64,000 nucleotides of DNA from Chloroflexota bacterium (GCA_025354985.1 JANXLU010000097.1:1-64000), one strand, 5' to 3'; shown: positions 11,019 through 22,616, numbered from the stretch's first letter. Notes: generated by a model from the sequence alone, not told the origin. A program made the numbers and translations.

Positions 11019-12017
11019 TTACGAGCCGCAGTCCGCCGCCACGGGGATGGTCACCGTATTCTCCGGCCACTGACTACCGTCCGGTCGCAGCGCCAGCCAA
11101 CGCTTGCCGGTCGACCAGTCATAAATACCAAGCTGAACAACCAAATCGGCCCGTGGATCGCTCACCGATATCCGGGCCACATCTGCCCGCGCGCCGTCCG
11201 CCGGAAATTGGCTGAGGTCGAGCAATCCGCCATAGAGAATCGCATCATTAAGCCCGGTCGTGCTGCCGTCGGCTCGGTTAATCACGTGTCGAAAGAACTT
11301 CGTGGTGGTCGGCTTGCCGGTCACATCCCGCACGACCAACGTCACCTGCACATCGCCGTCGCGGCACGCCCGGGCGGATTGCAGCACGACCCGGCCGGCC
11401 CCGGATTCAAAGCCCGCCAACGCGTCGTTGGCGCGGGCCACCGGATATCCCACGAGGTGCGCGCCAAACCGGGTGCCATTCATGGTGGCCAGGATGACCC
11501 CAACCGGATTTAGGATTTCGCGTTCGGCCTCGGCCCGGGTCAGCTTCAGCTCACCGTCATAGTCGGCGACAAATCCATTGACTGTGCCGGGTGCGCCGAT
11601 GTTGCCATCAATCATCTGGGCAAGTTTTGGGCCCGCTCCAAAGGTAGTATTGCCGCCAAGGTTAACCTCCAATTGCTGCGCGCGGTTGGCCGGCAGAACG
11701 AGGGCCGCGGGCGAATTTAGCACCAGCACGTGTGTGACGCCGGGTGCCGAGGACACTGACAGCCACGCCTGCATCGCCCGCCCGACGGTGCCAAGTTGCA
11801 CACCCGCATCGACCCACATCAGAACCGAGACTGCAAAACTGGCGACCGCACCAATCGCAAATGTCGCGATGACCGCCGTGGCAACCATAGAATGGGCTCG
11901 TTTGATAAACACCATCAGCGCGCAAGCCATGACTGCAACGACGCCGACGAAAGCTGAATGTTGTACGGCGGACCCAACGAGATCAAGCCAGGTGGGAATC
12001 CACTGCATGTTTGTCAA
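11019..12017 (-). CDS. unknown membrane-anchored protein
   Basis: 332 residues, not recognised. Two hydrophobic segments near the N terminus (about residues 19-36 and 44-66) are followed by an extracytoplasmic domain of about 260 residues with alternating beta strands. It has patches such as VTHVLVLNSPAALVLP and LVVQLGIYDWSTGKRW. The ending GSQWPENTVTIPVAADCGS resembles the beta-sandwich domains at the ends of the neighbouring GT-C proteins. The first gene of the putative operon 12017-4744. The start used is the ATG at 12015-12017; the Met at codon 4 is an alternative. Probably a surface-glycan accessory protein, by context only. Confidence 0.5.
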   Translation of the reverse strand: MTNMQWIPTWLDLVGSAVQHSAFVGVVAVMACALMVFIKRAHSMVATAVIATFAIGAVASFAVSVLMWVDAGVQLGTVGRAMQAWLSVSSAPGVTHVLVLNSPAALVLPANRAQQLEVNLGGNTTFGAGPKLAQMIDGNIGAPGTVNGFVADYDGELKLTRAEAEREILNPVGVILATMNGTRFGAHLVGYPVARANDALAGFESGAGRVVLQSARACRDGDVQVTLVVRDVTGKPTTTKFFRHVINRADGSTTGLNDAILYGGLLDLSQFPADGARADVARISVSDPRADLVVQLGIYDWSTGKRWLALRPDGSQWPENTVTIPVAADCGS

Positions 12018-12043
12018 ACGATTATAGTTTAAGCACCCAATAT

Positions 12044-12661
12044 ATGAGCAGTTTGCCCACAGCCGAGCCCGTTGAATTGTGCCTCGCGCTGGACATCACC
12101 CCGATCGACACGCCGTTACCCCTCTTGTATGAGGATGAGCCGCTGCTGCCGTTTGCGCGGGCGATCATTGAGGCCACAGCGGGTATTGTCACGTCCTACA
12201 AAGTCGACCCGCGCTACTATATGGCGGAGGGCGCCGCCGGTGTGGTGGCGCTTGAGCGCATCATGCGCTTGATTCCAACGAACGCCACGTGCATCTGGGA
12301 CGCACGCGCGCAGGTGACCACTGCGCAGGATGCCCGACTCTGGATTCAGATACTGCGCCAGTTTGGCGCGCACGCGATCACACTGGGTCATGTGCCCAGT
12401 ACAGAATTAAGCGCGCCGTTTTTGGAGACGCGCCCAACCACTGTATTTACGCCTGACGGGACGGATTCACCTGCGCTCAGTATCATTGGCGCAGATGGAG
12501 CGGTCGGTCAGCGTTTCACGGCTGTTGCGCAGGAGGCACCGGCTCGTCACCGGTTTGTATCGGTGGGGCGCCAAATCCTGTATGCAAGCAAACGCGCAGA
12601 CTTTGCCGAGGCTGCCGGGGCCGCCGCGCGGCAGTGGCGCGAGAAAATTCAAGCACTATGA
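12044..12661 (+). CDS. OMP decarboxylase-like protein lacking the catalytic motif
   Basis: 205 residues from the ATG at 12044; an upstream TTG at 12011 would overlap the divergent gene. The beginning VELCLALDITPID, then TAGIVTSYKVDPRYYMAEGAAG, then ATCIWDARAQVTT, follow the order of a class 2 orotidine 5'-phosphate decarboxylase barrel. In that family the strand-3 motif is DAKRGDI, which supplies the Lys and Asp of the catalytic tetrad; here it reads DARAQVT, so both are missing. PyrF makes UMP, but this protein probably does not. It ends in an ATGA overlap with the O-antigen-ligase gene, so it may work in glycan assembly. The family call is by motif order only. Confidence 0.55.
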   Translation: MSSLPTAEPVELCLALDITPIDTPLPLLYEDEPLLPFARAIIEATAGIVTSYKVDPRYYMAEGAAGVVALERIMRLIPTNATCIWDARAQVTTAQDARLWIQILRQFGAHAITLGHVPSTELSAPFLETRPTTVFTPDGTDSPALSIIGADGAVGQRFTAVAQEAPARHRFVSVGRQILYASKRADFAEAAGAAARQWREKIQAL

Positions 12662-14091
12662 CTTTTGACCGGACTGCTGACAAACAATCCAGGTCGCGAA
12701 CAGCGCTAGCCACTGTTGGCGCCTGTATCATCGGCGGTGGCATGCTGGGTGTGCTGTGCGTGCTGGTGAATCCGCTATTCCTCCTTGCCGCCGTGCCCAT
12801 CACGCTCGCGGGTCTTTGGGCGATTCGTGACGCGCGGCGCGGGCTTGGGCTCATGATCATCGTAATCGCGCTTCTGCCGCGCATCGCCTCGCCGGTGAGC
12901 ATCGGCTTCAAACCGACGTTATTGGATGCGACCATTCTGCTCACCATCGCCGGCTATTTTCTCTGGCGAAAAGCCCCGATACGCGTGACACCCGGCGCGC
13001 TGACGCTGCCATTGATCGCATTAATCACGGTGGCATGCGCCACGTTTATCCTGGGCAGCGCCAATGGCGCCATCACGTCACTTGTCCTTCGACGCTTTGG
13101 CGAGCTCGTTATCAGCCTGGCGTTTGTGTTTGTATTGATAGCCCTTCTCCATGATTTCGCGCTGCTAGTACGGGTCGCCCGCTGGGTCATTTATGCCGCG
13201 GCCGCATCAGCGTTTGTCGCGTTGGTGCTCTACTTCGCGCCGGTGTCACTAGTCACCAGGCTACTTGGCGCCCTGCGCCCATTTGGCTATCCAACGGGCG
13301 AAGAGGTCATACGCTACGTACGAGATGACCCGTCGCTGCTAAAGCGCGCCACCGGATTGTGGATTGATCCAAACGCGTTTGCCGGGTTTCTGCTTATGAG
13401 CGGCGCACTAACGCTGCCTCAGCTGTTTGCCCGAAACCGGGTGCTGCCACGCGCACACGCCTGGCTGGCCATGGTGTTGATTTCGCTCGCGCTGGTGCTT
13501 ACGATCAGCCGCAGCGCCATGCTCGGGCTTGGGCTGGCAGCGGTCGTCGTTGGGTTTCTCCGCCAGCGGCGTATATTCCTGCTGCTGGTGCTGGTCGCAA
13601 TCTGCGCGCTCGTGTTGCCGCAAACTCAAGACTTGATCCTGCATTTTGCGGATGGCTTTGCCGGGCGTGATCTAAGTACCCAGATGCGCTTTGGTGAATA
13701 CAAGGATGCCTTCCGTCTGATCGAGCGATATCCCATCCTGGGCGTTGGGTTTATCACCACTCCGGACATTGATTTGTATATCGGTGTGTCGTCCATGTAT
13801 TTGCTGATTGCCCAACAAATGGGCTTGGTCGGGCTGAGCGTATTTTTGCTGTGCATGGCGGCTCTGTTTGGCGATGCCGTGCGCGCCTGGGGGTCAATCT
13901 GGGTGGATGAGCAACGCGCAACGATATGGCTGGGCGCGTTGGCGGCCGTGTTTGCGGCGCTGGTCAGCGGCGTCTTTGACCACTACTTCTTCAACATAGA
14001 CTTTCACAACTCGGTCATGCACTTCTGGTTGTTTGTGTCGATTGCGGTCGCGGCACAAACCAACATTGGCGTTGTTAACATCAAACATTAA
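12658..14091 (+). CDS. O-antigen ligase/polymerase-like membrane protein
   Basis: 477 residues with about 12 hydrophobic segments. The start is the ATG at 12658 in the ATGA overlap with the upstream gene, preferred to the frame opening at 12634. The central loop RATGLWIDPNAFAGFLLMSGALTLP and LTISRSAMLGLG match the Wzy/WaaL family. A large periplasmic loop contains RFGEYKDAFRLIERYPILGVGF, whose final Gly-rich motif is the hallmark of the O-antigen ligase domain. These enzymes join or polymerise undecaprenyl-linked glycans. Alternative role: exopolysaccharide polymerase. Confidence 0.8.
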   Translation: MTFDRTADKQSRSRTALATVGACIIGGGMLGVLCVLVNPLFLLAAVPITLAGLWAIRDARRGLGLMIIVIALLPRIASPVSIGFKPTLLDATILLTIAGYFLWRKAPIRVTPGALTLPLIALITVACATFILGSANGAITSLVLRRFGELVISLAFVFVLIALLHDFALLVRVARWVIYAAAASAFVALVLYFAPVSLVTRLLGALRPFGYPTGEEVIRYVRDDPSLLKRATGLWIDPNAFAGFLLMSGALTLPQLFARNRVLPRAHAWLAMVLISLALVLTISRSAMLGLGLAAVVVGFLRQRRIFLLLVLVAICALVLPQTQDLILHFADGFAGRDLSTQMRFGEYKDAFRLIERYPILGVGFITTPDIDLYIGVSSMYLLIAQQMGLVGLSVFLLCMAALFGDAVRAWGSIWVDEQRATIWLGALAAVFAALVSGVFDHYFFNIDFHNSVMHFWLFVSIAVAAQTNIGVVNIKH

Positions 14092-14186
14092 GCTGATTTA
14101 TGAAGGATTTCTGTGAGAAGATCCTCACACATAAGTGCGGCACTGTGCAAACGTTTACCTTGCACGCGTAGCATTGAACTCACGTT

Positions 14187-15020
14187 ATGGCAGCTCCGCG
14201 GATTCGAGCAAATTATGAACAACTGCGCGCGCTTGCGCAGCAGTTTGGGCGAGAGGCGGCCACAACCGGGCTGTTGATCACCAACCTTCGTCGAAACCTG
14301 GAGACGTTGCGCGGTGGTGACTGGATTGGCAAAGGCGCCAACGCGTTTTACGCCGAGATGGACGGTGTAATGCTGCCGGCGATGCTGCGTCTGCAGCAGG
14401 CGCTGGTGGAAGGCGAGCGAATCACCCTGGCCGTGAGCACACGAATGCACACCGGCGAACGGGATGCCGCGGCGGTTCTCAAATATAAGGCGAACAGCAC
14501 CGCCGCAGACGTTGGCAGTGTTGCCGGGCAGGCGGTTGGCGCGGTGGCGGGCGGTGCCGGGAACACAGGTTCCCCAAGCGCGGGTGGCCCTTCGGCGGGT
14601 GGTGGCGGTGCTGGTAGTGCCCGTTCGTCAAGCACGGGCGGCAGTTCATCCAGCGGCGGCGGCGGAAATAGTTCTAGTGGGTCGGGTGCAATCGGTGGAG
14701 CGCAAGCGTCGGCCGTGGGTGGCGCGCAGCCATCGATTGGCGGGGTCCCGATCCAAGCACTCGTCAACGCTGCAAAGATGCTGGCGACCGGCGGGTTGAA
14801 TTCACTTGTAAACAACGCAATAAGCGGAGCATTGGCGGGAAACCCGCTCTTTGAGGCGGCAAATACAAGTACTTCGGGTGGACAGCAGACCATCGCACAA
14901 ACGCTCGCAATTTTTGCCTCCGAAAATCGACTGCTTACCGAGGCGACCAACGGGCTTGTCAACCTCGCCGAAATACCGAACAGTCCAATCCAGGCGATTG
15001 CCAGCTTCTTTTCACCGTGA
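14187..15020 (+). CDS. WXG100-like protein with Gly/Ser-rich tail
   Basis: 277 residues without a signal peptide. Residues 1-100 are two long helices around GDWIGKGANAFYAEM, in which W-I-G (about residues 46-48) sits in the turn as in WXG100/ESAT-6 proteins of type VII secretion. The second helix continues to RITLAVSTRMHTGERDAA. A Gly/Ser/Ala-rich stretch (about 110-185) is followed by a helical C-terminal part. Longer than the 100-residue canonical substrates and more like LXG or PPE-type effectors. It lies upstream of an unknown protein and a HerA-type ATPase on the same strand, which suggests a dedicated transport unit. No ESX membrane components (EccB, EccD, EssA-C) are seen nearby. Confidence 0.7.
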   Translation: MAAPRIRANYEQLRALAQQFGREAATTGLLITNLRRNLETLRGGDWIGKGANAFYAEMDGVMLPAMLRLQQALVEGERITLAVSTRMHTGERDAAAVLKYKANSTAADVGSVAGQAVGAVAGGAGNTGSPSAGGPSAGGGGAGSARSSSTGGSSSSGGGGNSSSGSGAIGGAQASAVGGAQPSIGGVPIQALVNAAKMLATGGLNSLVNNAISGALAGNPLFEAANTSTSGGQQTIAQTLAIFASENRLLTEATNGLVNLAEIPNSPIQAIASFFSP

Positions 15021-15086
15021 GATGCGGAACGCCCGGTGTAAACCATAATTAACCTGGCACTTCGTCCCGGGTTAAGATTGCCGTAG

Positions 15087-15911
15087 ATGGAATTCAGCGT
15101 AACGCTCACAATCGACGAACTGAGCGTCATCATCAAACTCATGAATCAGGAAGGCTTGATCGGTCTTCCCGAGGAACCTTCGACCAGCCAAGGCGGAATG
15201 CAGATTACCCCGCAGATGCGCGCTTATGGCGCGGTGTGCGGGATGCGCTCGCTACGGGCGCGCGAGCTGGCCATCGTGACCGAGCAGGGTGTGCTGCAAC
15301 TGCGGGAGGATCTTGACAAGAACCTTGCCGTGTGTGTGCGCGCCCACCAGGCATTTGTCATCAACCGCGTATTTGAAGGTGATGCGGGTGCCGAGCGGGT
15401 GGTGCTGTATTCCGCCAACGGTGCGGCGGTTGCCATGCTAAACCCCTCGCCGGCGCTGTACACCTTTGTGGCGTTGCAGCACCGTCCGGCCATGTTTGAC
15501 CATCTGGTCATTGCCTGTCTTGGCAAGCGCGTCATCGAGGCTGTTGATTCATATGCCCTGACGGTGCCCCACCAGGCACTGGCCAATGCGCGAGAAGCGG
15601 CGGCACGCTCGAATCTGCCGGCCGCACAAATCGCGGTGGCGACGTCAGGCAATTCTCCACAGGCGGCGGCGGCCCTGGCGCGGACCTTGTGTGAGCCGCA
15701 TACGCTCACGATTATTCACGCTGTAGAGCAACTTTCCGCGGGCCAGGTAAAGACTCAGGAATTCACGGTAGTATGTGGATCTGATCGCGCCTGGCTGATG
15801 TTCAAGACCAAAGATCACGTGGACACGGCGCGAACCAGCTTTTCTGTAACAAGCATCAACAATACACAACTACGAGGGCTGATGCAAACCCTCTTCGCCA
15901 CCGCAGTTTAA
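15087..15911 (+). CDS. unknown protein of the WXG100/ATPase cluster
   Basis: 274 residues, soluble, no signal or membrane segment. It starts MEFSVTLTIDELSVIIKLMNQEGLIGLP and continues with an alpha/beta pattern. The layout (DEL helix, short loop with a proline, Arg-rich helix, repeated beta strands ending near LYTFVALQH) recalls EspG-type chaperones of mycobacterial ESX systems. The similarity is in general layout and not in a diagnostic motif. The stop is 3 nt before the ATPase start, so the two are co-translated. A TAAGAT box at 15073-15078, 8 nt before the ATG, could drive a leaderless transcript. Function unknown; a substrate chaperone is the working guess. Confidence 0.5.
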   Translation: MEFSVTLTIDELSVIIKLMNQEGLIGLPEEPSTSQGGMQITPQMRAYGAVCGMRSLRARELAIVTEQGVLQLREDLDKNLAVCVRAHQAFVINRVFEGDAGAERVVLYSANGAAVAMLNPSPALYTFVALQHRPAMFDHLVIACLGKRVIEAVDSYALTVPHQALANAREAAARSNLPAAQIAVATSGNSPQAAAALARTLCEPHTLTIIHAVEQLSAGQVKTQEFTVVCGSDRAWLMFKTKDHVDTARTSFSVTSINNTQLRGLMQTLFATAV

Positions 15912-15914
15912 CCA

Positions 15915-18242
15915 ATGCCAATCGTCGATCAGCCAAACAAGCTGTACCTGGGTCGTGCCCTGAACGTTCAGACCTTCCAGCCGTTGGAAGAACCCTACCT
16001 CTTAAATCTGCGTGACCTTGTGACGCACGCTGTGTGCTTGGGTATGACCGGATCAGGCAAGACCGGGTTGGGCATCACGGTGCTTGAAGAAGTTCTGCTA
16101 CAGGGCGTTCCCGCGATTATTATCGATCCGAAGGGCGACATCACAAACCTTGGGCAGCCGCAGCCGGATGGCGCCGAGCCAAATTTCCAAAATTGGAATT
16201 TTGGCACCGAGCGCGTGGCCCGGTTTCACGACCGGGTGGATGTGCGCATCTACACCCCCGGGAGCAGCACCGGGATATGCGTGAATATTCTGCGCAGCCT
16301 TGCCGCGCCAACCGAGCTCAGTTGGGCGCGCGACAGCGAGGCGCTGCGCGACCGAATTGCGCAAACGGTGAGCGCGCTGCTTGAGTTGGCGAACATCAAC
16401 CCGGACCCGCTGCACAGCCGGGAACACATCCTGCTGAGCACGATTTTTGAAAGCGCCTGGCGGGCGCAGCAGGCACTGGATGTGCCGGCGCTTATCCGGA
16501 TGATTCAGGAGCCCCCGGTCGCGCGCGTCGGGGTGTTTGACCTTGAGAGCTTTATCCCCAAGTCGGATCGCACCAATCTGGCGTTGGCACTAAACAACCT
16601 GGCAGCCTCGCCATCGTTTCAGAGGTGGCAGTTGGGTGAACCGCTGGATATCGCCGCGCTATTAAAGCCAATAAAATCCGAAGGCGGGACCAACCCGGTG
16701 GGCAAAACGCGGGCCAGCGTGTTCTATCTGGCGCACCTGAGCGATGCCGAGCGGCAATTTTTTGTCACGCTGCTGCTCGCAAACGTGGTCTCCTGGGTGC
16801 GCGCACAGGCCGGCACCAGCATGCTGAAAGGATTGTTGTATTTTGATGAGGTCTATGGGTATTGCCCGGCTTATCCACACAACCCATCGGCAAAGGCGCC
16901 ATTGATGGCATTGCTCAAGCAGGGACGCGCCAGCGGGCTGGGGATGTTCCTGGCCACGCAAAACCCGGCCGATCTGGACTACAAGGGGCTGTCAAACATG
17001 GGCACCTGGTTTGTAGGTCACCTGCGCACGGATCGCGACCGCGCGCGGGCGCTTGAAGGCATGGACGGAGCGGGAGCGGGATTTGACGCCGCCCACGCCG
17101 AGCCGATCCTGGCCAAGCTGCCACAGCGCTGTTTTATGGTTCAAAGCTCAAAAAGCGGCGCGAGCTTTATGCACACGCGGGAAACGCTCAGCCATCTAAC
17201 CGGCCCGCTTATACCCACCCAGATCAGCGAGCTTGCGATCGCACGGGGCTGGCCCAGAGCGCAACCGGCGGAGCCCGCTGCAAACACCGTCATCGCCAGC
17301 CCGGGTGACGCGATGGAATCCGTTGAGCATGATGCTTTTCCTACACCGGAGTCCAGGCAACCCCTTTTGCCCGACGATGTCCGCGAAACCTATCTACACC
17401 TGAGCCTGGATCACAAGAACACGCTGTATGTGCCTCACCTGCTGGCCAGCGCGAGTGCGCGCATCCATGATCGCGCGAGTGGACTGATGCGCGACCGGCG
17501 CTTTACCTACCTCATCACGCTGGACAAGTGGGTGCGTCAGCCGGACTATTCCAAGGCCCAGCAACTTCCAAATTTTGAGCCCGGTTTGCTTGAGAGCACG
17601 CCCCACCAGGGGATCGACTATGCCGCGCTGCCGCCCGGGATCACCAGCAAATGGATGCGTTCGTGTGAGAAGGCGCTGCTTGAACATGTCTACCGATATG
17701 GGGTGAGCACGGTGCTTGTCAACCGGGCCTTCAAGGTATATGGCGTCCCCGGCGAGACCCGGACTGATTTCATGCTGCGAATTGAACCTGAGGCACGCGC
17801 CCGACGTGACGCCGAGGCCAGCCGAGTGCGCACCCAGTTTGCCAAGCGAATTGGCGATTTGCAGGATCAGCTGGCCGCCGAGCAGCGCGAACACACCGAG
17901 GATCGGATGACGATGGACGCGCGCGAGCGCGAAGAGCTGCTGACCAACGCCGAAAGTGCGGTCAGCTTTACCTTTGCGCGCCGACCGATTACCCGACCGC
18001 TTAGCAGTGGCGCGACCAAGAGCCGGATGAGCAAAACCGCGGCGCTGAATCCGCAGGAAACCGAGGAAATGATCACGCAACTGCGCGCGCGTCTGCAGTC
18101 CGCCGCACGGGATTACAACATCGAGCTAAACGCCATCAACGACAAGTGGATGGCTGCGCTAAACAAGATCGACGAGATCAGCATGGTCCCGCGCAAATCA
18201 GATGTGTTTTCCGATGTGGTGGCGATCGCCTGGGTGGCGTAG
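15915..18242 (+). CDS. HerA/FtsK-type P-loop ATPase with coiled-coil C terminus
   Basis: 775 residues. CLGMTGSGKTGLG (about residues 42-54) is the Walker A loop and IIIDPKGDI follows it. LLYFDEVYGY (about 308) is Walker B. FLATQNPADLDYKGLSNMGTWFVGHL is the conserved QNP/sensor segment of the HerA, VirB4 and FtsK hexameric motor group. From about residue 610 the chain is rich in Arg, Glu and Gln and predicted to be coiled coil, ending VAIAWVA. No membrane segment is seen, so if it drives secretion it must dock on another membrane protein. DNA or protein pumping are both possible; the WXG100-like gene upstream favours protein. Confidence 0.75.
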   Translation: MPIVDQPNKLYLGRALNVQTFQPLEEPYLLNLRDLVTHAVCLGMTGSGKTGLGITVLEEVLLQGVPAIIIDPKGDITNLGQPQPDGAEPNFQNWNFGTERVARFHDRVDVRIYTPGSSTGICVNILRSLAAPTELSWARDSEALRDRIAQTVSALLELANINPDPLHSREHILLSTIFESAWRAQQALDVPALIRMIQEPPVARVGVFDLESFIPKSDRTNLALALNNLAASPSFQRWQLGEPLDIAALLKPIKSEGGTNPVGKTRASVFYLAHLSDAERQFFVTLLLANVVSWVRAQAGTSMLKGLLYFDEVYGYCPAYPHNPSAKAPLMALLKQGRASGLGMFLATQNPADLDYKGLSNMGTWFVGHLRTDRDRARALEGMDGAGAGFDAAHAEPILAKLPQRCFMVQSSKSGASFMHTRETLSHLTGPLIPTQISELAIARGWPRAQPAEPAANTVIASPGDAMESVEHDAFPTPESRQPLLPDDVRETYLHLSLDHKNTLYVPHLLASASARIHDRASGLMRDRRFTYLITLDKWVRQPDYSKAQQLPNFEPGLLESTPHQGIDYAALPPGITSKWMRSCEKALLEHVYRYGVSTVLVNRAFKVYGVPGETRTDFMLRIEPEARARRDAEASRVRTQFAKRIGDLQDQLAAEQREHTEDRMTMDAREREELLTNAESAVSFTFARRPITRPLSSGATKSRMSKTAALNPQETEEMITQLRARLQSAARDYNIELNAINDKWMAALNKIDEISMVPRKSDVFSDVVAIAWVA

Positions 18243-18438
18243 CTCTGTCATTCAGAGCGCGACGCCCTAACTGTGCCCGCCCAAACCTACACAGCGCGAA
18301 GAATCACGCGCCATCCCACAACATTTCCACTGCGCACCATGATGCTTCGCGCGCACTGCGCGTTGGTTGGGTGAAGTCCGGAAGCGCGCACTGCATGGAG
18401 ATTCAGCGTGAGGCGCGCCACGTGACGTGCTGCGTCGC

Positions 18439-18846
18439 CTAATTCGCCCGGCGCCTGCTCGAGAGCTTGAGTTCGAGCAGGCTGCGCTGCAGTTCCATGG
18501 TGGCCATGGCCTCATCCTGTTTGCCCCTGCGGTCCGCAATGAGGGCCTCGGCGCGTTCCTTGGCTTGGCGCGCGCGCTCTTCATCGATCTCATCCGTCAG
18601 CAGACCAAAGTTGGCTAGCAGCGTGATTCCGGTTTGGCTGATGTTGGCAAAGCCCGAACCCACAGCCAGGGAAATATCACCCCTGTCCACCGTCCGGGCC
18701 ACCACCTCGCCCGCGGTCACGAGCGTGTAAATCGGCGCGTGGCTCGGAAATACGGTGATCTGGCCCTCGCTGGTCTCCATCGTCACCGACTTGCACTCGG
18801 CGTCGAGCACGGTCTTTTCAGGGGAGATGATTTTGAGTCTGAGCAC
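18439..18846 (-). CDS. atpC: F1Fo ATP synthase epsilon subunit
   Basis: 135 residues, last gene of the atp operon and 9 nt after atpD. The N-terminal beta sandwich is clear (LKIISPEKTVLDAECKSVTMETSEGQITVFPSHAPIYTLV). The C-terminal part IDEERARQAKERAEALIADR begins the helical hairpin that can inhibit ATP hydrolysis. It sits on the central stalk with gamma and is peripheral to the membrane on the cytosolic side. No convincing T-rich terminator is visible in the 195 bp between it and the convergent ATPase gene. Confidence 0.93.
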   Translation of the reverse strand: MLRLKIISPEKTVLDAECKSVTMETSEGQITVFPSHAPIYTLVTAGEVVARTVDRGDISLAVGSGFANISQTGITLLANFGLLTDEIDEERARQAKERAEALIADRRGKQDEAMATMELQRSLLELKLSSRRRAN

Positions 18847-18855
18847 TGGTTTGGT

Positions 18856-21050
<2,195 letters not shown>

Positions 21051-21074
21051 GAGATGTTGATCTGGTGTCGCGAT

Positions 21075-22616
21075 CTATACAAACATCTTCTTCACGTCAT
21101 CGGCGGTCTGCCGCATAACCTTTTCCACATCAGGTGTTACCACCTTTGTGGTGCGCAGCGTCTCCATCGGGTTGGCCTTGTTTGCGCGCAACTGGATGAG
21201 GAATGCGTCGGCATAGCCGGCGAGCTTTTCCAAAGGCAGACCATCCAGATAGCCTTCCTTGGCCAGCCAGATTTGTCCAACCTGCTCCTCAAGCGCCAGC
21301 GGTGCATACTGCTGCTGCTTGAGCAATTCGGTCATTGCTTTACCCCGGTCCAGGCGTCGCTTGGTATCGGCATCCAGTGAATCGCTTCCGAACTGGGCAA
21401 ACGCCGCGAGCTCACGATACTGGGCCAGGTCAAGCTTGAGCTTGCCGGCGACCTGCTTCATTGCCTTGGTCTGGGCATCGCCACCGACGCGGCTGACCGA
21501 CAAACCAACCGAGATGGCCGGGCGGTTACCAGCGTTGAATTGATCCGGGTCAAGAAAGATCTGGCCATCCGTGATCGAGATCACGTTGGTCGGAATGTAG
21601 GCTGAAATGTCGTTGGCCTGGGTTTCGATCACCGGCAACGCTGTCAATGAGCCGCCACCCAACGAATCCTTCATGCGGGCGGCGCGTTCGAGCAAACGGC
21701 TGTGCAGGTAGAAAATGTCGCCCGGATAAGCTTCGCGGCCGGAGGGGCGGCGCAGCAAAAGCGACAACTGGCGATACGCCCAGGCGTGCTTGGTCAGGTC
21801 GTCATAAATAATCAGAACGTCCTCGCCGCGATCCATGAAATACTCGCCGAGCGCGCACGCCGTAAACGGAGCAAGATACTGGAGCGATGCGGTGTCGGAG
21901 GCGGATGCAGCCACGATGATTGAGGACGGCATGGCGCCGGCCTCTTGCAGCTTGGCCACGACTTGGGCGATTTTGGACGCCTTCTGACCAACCGCCACGT
22001 AGATGCTGATCACGCGCTTCTCACCGGGCAGCAGCCGGGTGTTCAGATTGTGTTGGTTGATCATGGCATCCACGGCCAGCGCGGTCTTGCCGGTGCCACG
22101 GTCGCCGATGATCAATTCACGCTGACCGCGTCCAACGGGCACCAGCGCATCGATGACCTTTATACCGGTCTGCAGCGGGGTGCGCACGTCCTGGCGTTTG
22201 ATCACGCCCGGCGCGATTTTCTCGACCAGCATGAGCTTGGCTTCGGGGTCGCTCTTTAGCGCCGCGCCGCCATCGATCGGCTTGAGCAAGGCATCGGTGA
22301 CGCGGCCCATTAACTGGGCGGAGCAGCTCACGGCCAAAATCTGGCCGGTCGCATCGGCCTTGTCGCCCGTGCGCACATGGGTGATTTCACCCAACGCCAC
22401 GATATCCACCTGACCCTGCTTCAAGTTAAACACCACGCCCGGGACGTTACCCGGCAACATGATGATTTCGCCCATTTTGGCCTCGGACAGGCCATCGCTC
22501 ACAATCACGCCGTCGCCGACCGAGGTGATGACACCGGTGCTCTTAAATCTCGGCTGGTCGTTTGCCGCCGTGATTTGTGCCAGAATATCCTGGGTGATTT
22601 GGTCAATATTAAGCAT
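21075..22616 (-). CDS. atpA: F1Fo ATP synthase alpha subunit
   Basis: 513 residues. GDRGTGKTALAVDAMINQ is the P-loop and GRPAISVGLSVSRVGG is the family signature; HAWAYRQLSLLLRRPSGREAYPGDIFYLHSRLLERAA is strongly conserved. It is the regulatory nucleotide-binding subunit of the head. Its N terminus (MLNIDQITQDILAQITAA) is where the N-terminal domain of delta normally binds. Here delta lacks that domain, so the docking must differ. It overlaps the end of atpH by 8 nt. Confidence 0.97.
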   Translation of the reverse strand: MLNIDQITQDILAQITAANDQPRFKSTGVITSVGDGVIVSDGLSEAKMGEIIMLPGNVPGVVFNLKQGQVDIVALGEITHVRTGDKADATGQILAVSCSAQLMGRVTDALLKPIDGGAALKSDPEAKLMLVEKIAPGVIKRQDVRTPLQTGIKVIDALVPVGRGQRELIIGDRGTGKTALAVDAMINQHNLNTRLLPGEKRVISIYVAVGQKASKIAQVVAKLQEAGAMPSSIIVAASASDTASLQYLAPFTACALGEYFMDRGEDVLIIYDDLTKHAWAYRQLSLLLRRPSGREAYPGDIFYLHSRLLERAARMKDSLGGGSLTALPVIETQANDISAYIPTNVISITDGQIFLDPDQFNAGNRPAISVGLSVSRVGGDAQTKAMKQVAGKLKLDLAQYRELAAFAQFGSDSLDADTKRRLDRGKAMTELLKQQQYAPLALEEQVGQIWLAKEGYLDGLPLEKLAGYADAFLIQLRANKANPMETLRTTKVVTPDVEKVMRQTADDVKKMFV

